Shown in pieces: positions 57,331 to 64,000 of a stretch of 64,000 nucleotides of DNA. Source of the DNA: RGIG6353 sp045653035 (GTDB lineage: Bacteria > Bacillota > Clostridia > Oscillospirales > SIG627); contig JAZOLO010000021.1 of NCBI GenBank assembly GCA_045653035.1, forward strand, positions 62,001 to 126,000, in the 5' to 3' direction. The position numbers were made by a program, and so were the translations under genes. The notes beneath the pieces were generated by a model. The model was not told the DNA's origin and did not search any database. It saw only the letters and a list, made by a program, of their open reading frames with translations. The stretch's first letter is position 1. Each line of letters begins with the position of its first letter.

Positions 57331-59103
57331 GTGTTACCGATGGGTCTTGAAACAGAAGAAAAGCAGAATAACGTCACTGTGCCTGAGGGTAGCACTGTAA
57401 GGCGTAGAAGACAGACGGTTGTCTCTCTTTATAAGAGGTTCAGACGCTCGGGTCTTTCAAAGCTTGAATCCGCCTTTAACGCTTTATACATATTCCAGAG
57501 TAATAAAATGTATAACAAAAAGCTTGATGCCGACGATGCAGGCGAGGGATTTTTCCGTCACCCTGCGGGCTGGTACAAGGCAGGCTGTGAAAAGGTGAGA
57601 CGAGCTTCAAGAACGAAGACGCTTCGCGTACTCGAGCTTATGGCGAAGATAATCGCACCCATAGCCCACAGTGTTGAAAGAACAGGGAAGAAGGTGGACT
57701 TCTTCGGGGATAACAGCACTGTGACATTGAAGCGTGTGACGGCTTACTTTAAGAAAAAGAGTGTTGCTCTGTCGGTTTTGGTATTGGCAATGCTTCTTTT
57801 CTTCAATATTTATAATAATAGCGAAAAGTCCACGGTAATCGAGGTTGACATTGACGGCGTGACTGTCTTTGAGGTAGCTTCTTCAAAGACTGTGGAGGAA
57901 GCGCTTGACAGAGTAAACTCCAGAATTTCAGATATAACGGGAGAGACGTTCTCCTTCCCGCACGCACTTTCCTTCAAAACAACAAGAAAGAGTGACGCAA
58001 AGTGCATTGACGTTCCTGCCGTATGCGATATCCTCTTTTCATACACAGACGGCTACGTTACCGAAGCATACGGTCTTTACGTTGACGCGGAGCTTGTGGC
58101 AGTTCTCGAAAAGCGTTCTGATATAACGTCGGTTCTCGAAGAGGTTTGCCTTGAGCACATGAAGGAAACGGGCGAGGAAGAAAATATCGCCAACAAGGTA
58201 GAAATCAAATATCAGGAATATTCGGCGGCGGATATTATTGATAAGGAAACACTTCTCCTTATGCTAACCCCTCAAAAAGAGGGTGAGAAGGAGGAAGAGC
58301 CTGTATATGAGAGAGCGCTTCTTTCATCGGGCAGCGACCGAACCATACTCACAATTGATGCAGAAGCCTCGGAAATAGAGGAGAAGATAGCGGAAGCGGT
58401 AGCTTCAAGCAAGGAAAAGAACGGTGCTGTAGAGCTTGATTTTGCGGTTTACTATGAAAAGACTGTAAGAGAGAGTGTTCCCTACACCACAAAATACGTT
58501 TCCGATGACAGCTATTATGAAAATCAGGAGTTTGTTAAGACGGCAGGCAGAAACGGACTTGCGAACAACACCTACAGAGTAAAATACGTAAACGGTGTTG
58601 AGGAAAGCCGAGAGCTTATTTCTCAGACCTTTATAAGAGAACCCCGCGAAAGCGTGGTAAAAGTAGGTACAAAGAAGCTTCCCGAAAGAATGACCGATGA
58701 GGAAAACGGCGGTAGGTACATGATAAATCCCGTTCCTACTTCAAGAATTTCCGACCGCTTCGGTGAGCGTATTTTGGGCGGAAGAAGGGATTACCATGAG
58801 GGTCTCGACCTTGCCGCATGGGTGGGTACTCCCATTTATGCCGCGGCATCGGGAGAGGTAATTTATGCAGCCTTTAATTCTTCTTACGGCTACGTTGTAA
58901 AAATACTTCACGACGACGGACTTGTAAGCGTATATGCACACTGCTCAAAGCTTCTCGTGTCCCTCGGTGATATGGTACATCAGGGCGATGAGATAGCAGA
59001 GGTTGGCTCAACGGGCTACTCCTTCGGCTACCACTGTCACTTTGAGGTAATTTCAGACGAAGAAAAGGTTGACCCCGAGAATTATATTTATTCACTTGAT
59101 TAA
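57331..59103 (+). CDS. Membrane-anchored M23 peptidase with G5 domain
   Basis: About 590 aa. A basic cytoplasmic N-part (~130 residues, STVRRRRQTVVSLYKRFRR) leads to one transmembrane helix near 150 (VALSVLVLAMLLFFNI). Outside, two DUF348-like segments (VDIDGVTVFEVASSKTVEEAL) precede a G5 domain (about 385-465, SVPYTTKYVSDDSYYENQ). The zinc endopeptidase domain ends the chain: YHEGLDLAAWVGTPIYAAASG, VYAHCSKLLV, and HCHFEV. It should cut or remodel peptidoglycan cross-links. AAGGA fits a GTG at 57331 better than the ATG at 57340; the upstream ORF extension lies in the repeat. A terminator follows. Confidence 0.9.
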   Translation: MLPMGLETEEKQNNVTVPEGSTVRRRRQTVVSLYKRFRRSGLSKLESAFNALYIFQSNKMYNKKLDADDAGEGFFRHPAGWYKAGCEKVRRASRTKTLRVLELMAKIIAPIAHSVERTGKKVDFFGDNSTVTLKRVTAYFKKKSVALSVLVLAMLLFFNIYNNSEKSTVIEVDIDGVTVFEVASSKTVEEALDRVNSRISDITGETFSFPHALSFKTTRKSDAKCIDVPAVCDILFSYTDGYVTEAYGLYVDAELVAVLEKRSDITSVLEEVCLEHMKETGEEENIANKVEIKYQEYSAADIIDKETLLLMLTPQKEGEKEEEPVYERALLSSGSDRTILTIDAEASEIEEKIAEAVASSKEKNGAVELDFAVYYEKTVRESVPYTTKYVSDDSYYENQEFVKTAGRNGLANNTYRVKYVNGVEESRELISQTFIREPRESVVKVGTKKLPERMTDEENGGRYMINPVPTSRISDRFGERILGGRRDYHEGLDLAAWVGTPIYAAASGEVIYAAFNSSYGYVVKILHDDGLVSVYAHCSKLLVSLGDMVHQGDEIAEVGSTGYSFGYHCHFEVISDEEKVDPENYIYSLD

Positions 59104-59115
59104 AAAGTAAAATTG

Positions 59116-59148
59116 GAGCTGTAAAAAGTTTTTTACAGCTCTTTTTTT
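59116..59148 (+). terminator. Terminator of the M23 gene
   Basis: GAGCTGTAAAA and its complement with a short loop, followed by seven T (59142-59148). Confidence 0.9.
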
Positions 59149-59149
59149 G

Positions 59150-59178
59150 TTGTCTTTTTTTCTTTTGTGTGATATAAT
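59150..59178 (+). promoter_or_regulatory. Promoter reading into the mini-hairpin array
   Basis: TTGTCT (59150-59155), 17 bp, TATAAT (59173-59178), with a TG-extended -10 (TGATATAAT). The first hairpin of the array begins one base later, so the RNA would start inside or just before it. Confidence 0.6.
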
Positions 59179-59360
59179 GAGTTTGCAAAGCAAACTCAAT
59201 GAATTGCCTGACGGCATGAATTGAAATCTGCGATTTCATGAATTGAGCCTGATGGCTCATGAATTGCACCTTGCGGTGCATTAAAGGCAATTCAATTCAT
59301 GGAGCGAAGCGAGAATTCATGGATGAAATCCAATTCATGACAACAAAGTTGTCAATTCAT
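59179..59360. repeat. Mini-hairpin array with ATGAATTG / CAATTCAT linkers
   Basis: A 182-bp array. Left half: small stems GAGTTTGC/GCAAACTC, TGCC/GGCA, GAAATC/GATTTC, GAGCC/GGCTC and TGCACC/GGTGCA, separated by ATGAATTG (59199, 59216, 59238, 59259). Right half: the linker is inverted, CAATTCAT (59293, 59331, 59353) or AATTCAT (59314), between GGAGCGAAGCGAG, TGGAT/ATCCA and TGACAAC/GTTGTCA. Linker spacing is 17-22 bp. The halves can pair through linkers. No coding frame fits. Confidence 0.85.
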
Positions 59361-59537
59361 TAAAATTGGTTGCATCTAAATCGTTCACTAATTTTATAAT
59401 AAAATAAATTGAACTAAGTAAACTCAACAAATTGCTTTGTCCCAAAACGCCTACAACGTCTAAAAAGGATAAAAAGCAGGGAAAACACGGCTCTCTTATT
59501 GTAAGTATGGAGAACAGAAAAGAAACGAGGTTTTTAA
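59361..59537 (+). other. Leader of the AEC permease gene
   Basis: AT-rich, with CAAATTG and AAAACGCCT motifs that recur after the permease gene (60530s-60570s). ACGAGG lies before the ATG at 59538. Nothing else was recognised. Confidence 0.35.
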
Positions 59538-60482
59538 ATGGAAAGCATAAAATTATCATTTCAGGCTGTCATGCCTATCTTTATCCTTATGCTTGTAGGG
59601 TACATAATTAAAAAATTGAGAATTGCGGATAAGAAAAGCTTTGACGCAATGAATAAGCTGAACTTTAAGATTTTTCTGCCTATGTTGCTCTTTTACAACA
59701 TATACAGCACAAAGTCGACGGATATTTTTAATTTAAGGCTTGTGATTTTTACTATAGTCGCTGTTTTTGTAATTTTTATTTTGGGATACGTTGCCGTTCT
59801 GTTTTTAACGAAGGAAAACAAGAAGCGAGGTGTAATGCTGCAAAGCTTTTTCCGTGCAAATTATGCAATTCTCGGTATTCCTCTGGTAGGCTATATTTGC
59901 GGTGATAAGACAACCGGTCTTGCCTCTCTTATGGTTGCGGTTGTTATTCCTGTATTTAACGTTCTTGCAGTAGTGGCGCTTGAAAGATTTCGAGAGGGAA
60001 ACAACAAGCTCGATATATTGAAGCTGCTCAAGGGAATAGTGACAAATCCTCTTATTATAGGCAGTGTTCTCGGAGTAATAGTATTTGTGGCAGGGATTAA
60101 ATTCCCATCGCTTATAGAAAAGTCAATAAAGGATATTGCTTCCATTTCAACCCCCCTTGCAATAATAGTACTGGGTGCAGTGTTTGAGTTTTCGGACATA
60201 AAGGGAACCTTCAGAGAAAACGCCATAACCGTGGCGGCAAGACTCGTTATAGTGCCTCTTATGGTTATTCCCACAGCCGTTGCTTGTGGCTTCACAGGCG
60301 AGGCACTTGCCTGTCTGCTTGTAATATTCGGTGCTCCTGTTGCGGTGTCTTCGTTTGCGATGGCACAGCAGATGGATGGCGATGAATCCCTTGCGGTACA
60401 GACTATCACCACCTCAACGGTGTTCTGTCTTATTACCCTGTTTTTGTGGATTTTTGTATTAAGCTATCTTGGGCTTTTTTAG
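59538..60482 (+). CDS. AEC-family (auxin efflux carrier-like) transporter
   Basis: A 314-aa membrane protein with about ten hydrophobic helices in two five-helix halves. Text such as PIFILMLVGYIIKKLRI, LLFYNIYSTKS and the glycine-rich NYAILGIPLVGYICG fits the AEC family (Mem_trans), whose bacterial members move malate, malonate or other carboxylates. The late VVIFGAPVAVSSFAMAQQMDGD-like segment (LVIFGAPVAVSSF) is typical. Substrate unknown. It is monocistronic and lies behind the mini-hairpin array, which may be in its mRNA leader. Confidence 0.88.
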   Translation: MESIKLSFQAVMPIFILMLVGYIIKKLRIADKKSFDAMNKLNFKIFLPMLLFYNIYSTKSTDIFNLRLVIFTIVAVFVIFILGYVAVLFLTKENKKRGVMLQSFFRANYAILGIPLVGYICGDKTTGLASLMVAVVIPVFNVLAVVALERFREGNNKLDILKLLKGIVTNPLIIGSVLGVIVFVAGIKFPSLIEKSIKDIASISTPLAIIVLGAVFEFSDIKGTFRENAITVAARLVIVPLMVIPTAVACGFTGEALACLLVIFGAPVAVSSFAMAQQMDGDESLAVQTITTSTVFCLITLFLWIFVLSYLGLF

Positions 60483-60606
60483 TGGTTTATAGAACCAAAA
60501 TGAAATTTAATTCATTGTAATCAATTCATCAAGCAAAACGCCTGCTGTAAGCAACTACTAACAAATTGAATAGAATAATAAAAAAAGTAAAAACGGGGTG
60601 TAAACA
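60483..60606 (+). other. Gap before ddl with decayed linker motifs
   Basis: It contains TAATTCAT and CAATTCAT (60509-60529), the same octamer as the array at 59.2-59.4 kb, then AAAACGCCTG. GGGGTG is the SD of ddl. No good promoter was found. Confidence 0.35.
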
Positions 60607-61677
60607 ATGGAAAGAATAAAGCTTTGTATAATATTCGGAGGCGCTTCAAGTGAGCATGAGGTTTCGTGCATGTCGGCGGCATCCGTTATAAAGAATATAG
60701 ACAACAGTAAATACGAATTAAGATTCCTCGGTATTTTAAAGGACGGCAGACAATTTCTTTACGTTGGTGACGTGGAGAAAATTGCAGATGCTTCCTTTGC
60801 AGAGGACAGTGAGAACCTTATCCCTGCGGTTATAAGCCCTTGCCCTGCCCATCACGGACTCATAGTGCTGAACAAGAAGGAGGGCAGCTTCAAGGTTGAA
60901 AGGGTGGACTGCTTCTTCCCTGTAGTACACGGTGAAAACTGCGAGGACGGAAACCTTCAGGGACTTCTGAGTCTCTCGGGCGTACCCTTTGTTGGCTCGG
61001 ACAATAGGGGCTCTGCGGTTTCCATGGATAAGGCAATAACGAAGACAATTCTCGCCACCGAGAATATTCCCATGGCAAACTGGCGTCTTTTCAGAAAGGA
61101 CGAATATTCATCCTCTGATATACTCTGGTGCGAAGAAAACCTTGGCTATCCCATGTTCGTAAAGCCTGCGGGAACAGGCTCATCTGTGGGCGTTTCCAAG
61201 GCGCGTGACAGAGAGGAGCTTAAAAAAGCCCTTGAAAACGCTATAAAATACGACGATAAGGTACTGGTGGAGGAATACGTAAAGGGTGCCGAGATTGAAA
61301 CGGCAGTCCTTGACGTTATGGACAACGGTGAGAGAGCCACCCTCGTTTCAAGACCTGGTGAGCTCGAAGTTGGAAGCGAATTTTACGACTACGATACAAA
61401 ATACGTAAACGACACCACAATCTACCATCTTCCAGCAAGACTTGACAAGGTGACAATGGAGGAGGTACGCCGTCTTGCGGTCAATATTTTCCGTAAGCTT
61501 GACTGTCAGGGGCTTTCAAGAGTTGACTTCTTTGTGGGAGAAAAGGGAGTTATTTTCAATGAAATAAACACCCTTCCGGGATTTACAAAAATAAGCATGT
61601 ACCCCAAGCTTATGGCGGAGTACGGAATAGGCTATACCGAGCTTATTGATAAGCTGGTCGCCTACGCTTTGAGGTAA
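60607..61677 (+). CDS. ddl: D-alanine-D-alanine ligase
   Basis: A 356-aa ATP-grasp enzyme joining two D-Ala for the peptidoglycan stem. It has IIFGGASSEHEVSCMSAASV at the N-terminus, VVHGENCEDGNLQGLLSLSGVPFVG with SDNRGSAVSMDK, and PVxVKPAxxGSSVG as FVKPAGTGSSVGVSK. FNEINTLPGFTKISMYPKL near the end binds Mg2+ and substrate. The residue after SEHEVS and the LSGVPFVG loop fit D-Ala rather than D-Lac specificity only loosely; I do not call resistance. Envelope genes lie on either side. Confidence 0.95.
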   Translation: MERIKLCIIFGGASSEHEVSCMSAASVIKNIDNSKYELRFLGILKDGRQFLYVGDVEKIADASFAEDSENLIPAVISPCPAHHGLIVLNKKEGSFKVERVDCFFPVVHGENCEDGNLQGLLSLSGVPFVGSDNRGSAVSMDKAITKTILATENIPMANWRLFRKDEYSSSDILWCEENLGYPMFVKPAGTGSSVGVSKARDREELKKALENAIKYDDKVLVEEYVKGAEIETAVLDVMDNGERATLVSRPGELEVGSEFYDYDTKYVNDTTIYHLPARLDKVTMEEVRRLAVNIFRKLDCQGLSRVDFFVGEKGVIFNEINTLPGFTKISMYPKLMAEYGIGYTELIDKLVAYALR

Positions 61678-61702
61678 AAACAATTTTCCTTTGGAAAATT
61701 TT

Positions 61703-61730
61703 CCGAAATCATGCATTCTGCATTCAATAA
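61703..61730 (-). repeat. AATGCA-type repeat, copy C
   Basis: Minus strand GAATGCAGAATGCATGATTT then CGG, between ddl and the S41 peptidase gene. Confidence 0.55.
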
Positions 61731-61737
61731 ATAGGTT

Positions 61738-63384
61738 ATGAAAATGAAAAGAATTTTAGCAGTTACCCTTTTAACGTTATTTTTAATATCAGCTTTTCAG
61801 CCTTTCTCTTTGGCTGACGATAAAATTCCCGTGCTCGTGGAGGACCCTGACCCATTCGGTCTGGGGTTTGAAGATGAAAAGGAAGACCCTTATGCTCACC
61901 TTTCCGAGCTTGAATGTCTTCATCAGGGGCTTATCCGTGTATATGACGGAATGACCGCCGAGGACCTTTACGGCTATATGCAGGTGGTGGATAACAGCGA
62001 GGGAAGATACAATACAGGGAAGCTTTTCTATCTTCTCGATATGATTCTCCATACCTACTATGGAAGCTTTACAAAGGAGTCCTTAACAGAAGCCTTTCTC
62101 AGCTCTGTTGACTACATCGACACAAACGATATGGACTCGGTTTATAAATCGCTTTTTTCGGTGCTTGACCGCTTCAGCTACTATCTGGACGAGGAGGAGG
62201 CGGAAAGCTTTTTTAACCCCAACGACACGCGAGCCGTGGGTATATCCACCGTATGGTATGACGAAGACGAAAGCCACCCTGTGGCAGGTATGTACGTTGA
62301 GGATATTGCCCCCAATTCCTCGGCATATAATGCGGGAATAAAAAAAGGAGACAGACTCCTTGAAATAAACCGCGTTGACGTGACGGGTCTTGGCTTTAAC
62401 GCCGTTTCGGCAATACTCCGCGAGGAAAGCGTTGACCGTGACTTTATGGAATACGTCTTTGAACGCTACGGCGAGGAGAGGGGTATCTTTGAATATACCC
62501 TTGAACGCACCGACGTTACTTTCTCGGAGTTTTCGGTGGAGCTTTACCCCGAAAAGAACACACTTTTAATCGACCTCAACAGCTTTATGAATTCTACCAC
62601 AGCCTATGACCTTTCTGCCGTTATCGACAGTGCATGGGAGATGGGCTACAGAAACGTAATTTTCGACCTGCAGAATAATCCCGGCGGAAACGTTGATACC
62701 GCGGCGGCAATTGCCTCCAAGTTTGTTTCCGCACCCTTACAGGTGCTCTTTTACATAGGCAGAGAGGATAACCCCAAAATGTACCCCTACTATTCAAGGG
62801 GTGACGGCTACGATTTTGACTCGGTGACAGTCCTTGTAAACTCAGGAAGCGTAAGCTCTGCCGAAATTCTTACAGATACTCTTCGTAAGGTGGCAGGGGC
62901 AAGGGTTATAGGAAGCACAACCCACGGCAAGGGAGTAGCACAGTCGGCGACAAGATTTCTTGACGGCACAGCGGTAGGCATTACAGCTTACGTTGCCTAC
63001 GATAAAAACGGCGAGACCTACAACGAAAAGGGAATAACCCCCGATGAGACGGTTTACCCCGAGGTGAAAAAGAACGCTCTTTCCATTGACACAGAAAGTC
63101 TGACCTATGGAAACTTTGATGAGGCGGTGATGGATGCCGAAAACTTCGCAACACGTGCCCTTGAAAAGAGACTTCTTCTTTTGCAGTATCTCTCACCCGT
63201 CACAACCGACGGCGTTTTCGACTATCACACAGCTCTCGCTCTCCGTATGCTTCAGACCGACTACGGACTCGAAATAACGGGTGAGCTGAACGAGGAAACG
63301 CTGGACGTAGTTCTTGCTCTTACGAAACAGTGGGAGAATTCCTATACTGTTACCTCCACCGTCTTTGACTACGTGATGAAGTGA
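61738..63384 (+). CDS. Secreted S41 (C-terminal processing) peptidase with PG-binding domain
   Basis: A 548-aa exported serine protease. Signal peptide 1-26 (MKMKRILAVTLLTLFLISAF...). A helical N-part is followed by a PDZ domain (about 175-250; SAYNAGIKKGDRLLEINRVDV). The catalytic core has NNPGGNVDTAAAIASKFV, the serine in SGSVSSAEILTDTLRKV (near 382) and the lysine in GSTTHGKGVAQS. The last 70 residues resemble a peptidoglycan-binding domain 1 (DGVFDYHTALALRMLQ, TGELNEETLDVV). It may process wall or sporulation proteins. SD is weak (AGG). It stands between ddl and the composite repeat. Confidence 0.93.
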   Translation: MKMKRILAVTLLTLFLISAFQPFSLADDKIPVLVEDPDPFGLGFEDEKEDPYAHLSELECLHQGLIRVYDGMTAEDLYGYMQVVDNSEGRYNTGKLFYLLDMILHTYYGSFTKESLTEAFLSSVDYIDTNDMDSVYKSLFSVLDRFSYYLDEEEAESFFNPNDTRAVGISTVWYDEDESHPVAGMYVEDIAPNSSAYNAGIKKGDRLLEINRVDVTGLGFNAVSAILREESVDRDFMEYVFERYGEERGIFEYTLERTDVTFSEFSVELYPEKNTLLIDLNSFMNSTTAYDLSAVIDSAWEMGYRNVIFDLQNNPGGNVDTAAAIASKFVSAPLQVLFYIGREDNPKMYPYYSRGDGYDFDSVTVLVNSGSVSSAEILTDTLRKVAGARVIGSTTHGKGVAQSATRFLDGTAVGITAYVAYDKNGETYNEKGITPDETVYPEVKKNALSIDTESLTYGNFDEAVMDAENFATRALEKRLLLLQYLSPVTTDGVFDYHTALALRMLQTDYGLEITGELNEETLDVVLALTKQWENSYTVTSTVFDYVMK

Positions 63385-63402
63385 ATATTATTTATATTCA
63401 AA

Positions 63403-63539
63403 GGGGAATGCTTTCCCTTAAAGCACTCCCCTTTGTAACCCCACGAAAACTATAATAAAAGGACTTCAATGAAGTCCTTTTTTATATAGTTTTGGGGAGA
63501 GTTTAAGAGAGGGGGATTTTATTAAAATCCTCCTCTCTT
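63403..63539. repeat. Composite palindromic repeat, full-length copy at 63.4 kb
   Basis: Same order as at 24.0 kb: palindrome GGGGAATGCTTT...AAAGCACTCCCC (63403-63432), bridge CCCCACGAAAACTATAATAA, locus-specific terminator stem AAAAGGACTTC/GAAGTCCTTTT (63457-63481), TATAGTTTTGGGG, then an AGAGAGGGGGATTTT...AAAATCCTCCTCTCT palindrome (63506-63538). It lies between convergent genes. Confidence 0.8.
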
Positions 63540-63582
63540 GAATAAAACACTATTTCATTTTCGTTTTTAGCCAAAATATCAA

Positions 63583-63873
63583 TTACTGCAAAGCGTTTTC
63601 CAGCCAGGACGCTCCGAAGTCAAGAGCCTCAAAAAGCCCCTTCTTCATACCCTGCTTAAGGCTTCTTTCAACGATGGGCAGGTTTTTGTCGGTGCTTTGA
63701 ATCTGAATGAGAATGTCAGAGGGAACCTGTTCTCCGTGTACCTCCTTATAGGTTAGTACCGTGAGAACGAGCACTGCCTTTTCATTCGGGTCGCCGTAGC
63801 AGATAACGTTATCCTTTTTTACAAGAGGCTTTCCTTTGTAGGTGGAGAAGCCTTCGATAATCTTTTCAGCCAT
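63583..63873 (-). CDS. Conserved small protein of unknown function (96 aa)
   Basis: A 96-aa soluble protein. YKGKPLVKKDNVICYGDPNEKAV, then beta-strand text VLVLTVLTYKEVHGEQVPSD and IQIQSTDKNLPIVERSLKQGMKKGLFEALDFGASWLENAL. I recall similar small proteins in gut Clostridia but know no function. No signal or membrane helix. GGAGG precedes the ATG. It follows the partial gene at the window edge by 12 bases, so it is second in a leftward operon. Confidence 0.75.
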   Translation of the reverse strand: MAEKIIEGFSTYKGKPLVKKDNVICYGDPNEKAVLVLTVLTYKEVHGEQVPSDILIQIQSTDKNLPIVERSLKQGMKKGLFEALDFGASWLENALQ

Positions 63874-63885
63874 ATTTCCTCCAAA

Positions 63886-64000
63886 TTATTTTATGTCAAG
63901 ATATTTTTTAAGCATTACGGTAAGTACTTCGTCTCGGTCGAGCTTTCTTATAAGACCGCGGGCGTTGTTGTGGTTTGTAATATAGGTAGGGTCCTCCGAG
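63886..64000 (-). CDS. C-terminal end of a gene cut by the window edge
   Basis: The last 37 codons of a leftward gene, ending KLDRDEVLTVMLKKYLDIK and a TAA at 63886-63888. The visible part also has DPTYITNHNNARG. I do not recognise the family. Frame and spacing (12 bases before the next ATG, which has GGAGG) make it real. Too short for a function call. Confidence 0.7.
   Translation of the reverse strand, partial: SEDPTYITNHNNARGLIRKLDRDEVLTVMLKKYLDIK

Noticed and set aside
59179..59360. CRISPR array reading of the hairpin array
   Set aside because: The repeated unit is only 8 bp, the intervening parts are 9-14 bp self-complementary stems, and the unit inverts halfway. No cas genes are in the window.
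1..64000. tRNA, rRNA, phage, integrase or insertion sequence
   Set aside because: Looked for transposase/integrase motifs and cloverleaf or rRNA sequence; none seen. Short or unusual RNAs could be missed by eye.

Overview
The window looks like the replication-origin neighbourhood of a low-to-mid GC Gram-positive bacterium of the class Clostridia (Oscillospirales- or Christensenellales-like). This placement is inferred from the gene set: dnaA-dnaN-recF-remB-gyrB-gyrA order, walJ, rlmH, a cysteine T-box, U32 peptidase, PdaA-like deacetylase, ParA/ParB with a second ParB-like gene, and SLH-domain surface proteins. No tRNA, rRNA, CRISPR array, phage or insertion sequence was recognised.

Layout. 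0-10 kb: a sugar:cation symporter, then a leftward block of serS, gap, an N-acetylhexosamine-kinase-like gene, wecB, a membrane-bound UDP-sugar 4,6-dehydratase and an unusual fusion of an XRE DNA-binding domain with L-serine dehydratase. 10-24 kb: rightward lipoprotein-recG, then the dnaA operon (dnaA, dnaN, recF, remB, gyrB, gyrA, a PPTase-like gene, walJ, rlmH, an RNHCP protein). DnaA-box-like sites cluster in the dnaA-dnaN gap, with a DnaA-trio-like run and an AT-rich tract, and again in the gyrB-gyrA gap. 24-30 kb: a leftward segregation block (parA, parB, a small membrane protein, a MORN protein), preceded by a divergent ParB paralogue and a ClpP/TepA-like protease. Two perfect parS sites bracket that pair. 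Then pdaA-like and uracil-DNA glycosylase genes.

30-43 kb: U32 peptidase and maf (rightward), then three leftward cell-surface genes: a Pro-rich single-pass membrane protein and two large SLH proteins (1862 and 1032 aa) built from InlB-type beta repeats. 43-50 kb: an Rrf2 regulator heads a tightly overlapping rightward operon iscS-iscU-queG-nth-polA that ends in a MntA/HepT toxin-antitoxin pair. 50-53 kb: hexuronate catabolism (uxaC, uxuB-like) plus a 52-codon gene. 53-57 kb: a T-box-controlled cysE-cysS-radical-SAM group (leftward). 57-64 kb: M23 peptidase with G5 domain, AEC permease, ddl, S41 peptidase, and two leftward genes at the edge.

Functionally the region joins replication initiation and segregation, DNA repair, Fe-S cluster assembly (several Fe-S enzymes lie beside it) and cell-envelope construction. 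The intergenic DNA is unusually structured. A modular palindromic repeat recurs at six transcription-unit ends, and a compact array of mini-hairpins joined by an 8-bp linker sits after the M23 gene with a good promoter pointing into it. These, the parS-bracketed ParB-like/ClpP pair, the doubled DnaA-box clusters and the XRE-serine dehydratase fusion are the most unusual items.
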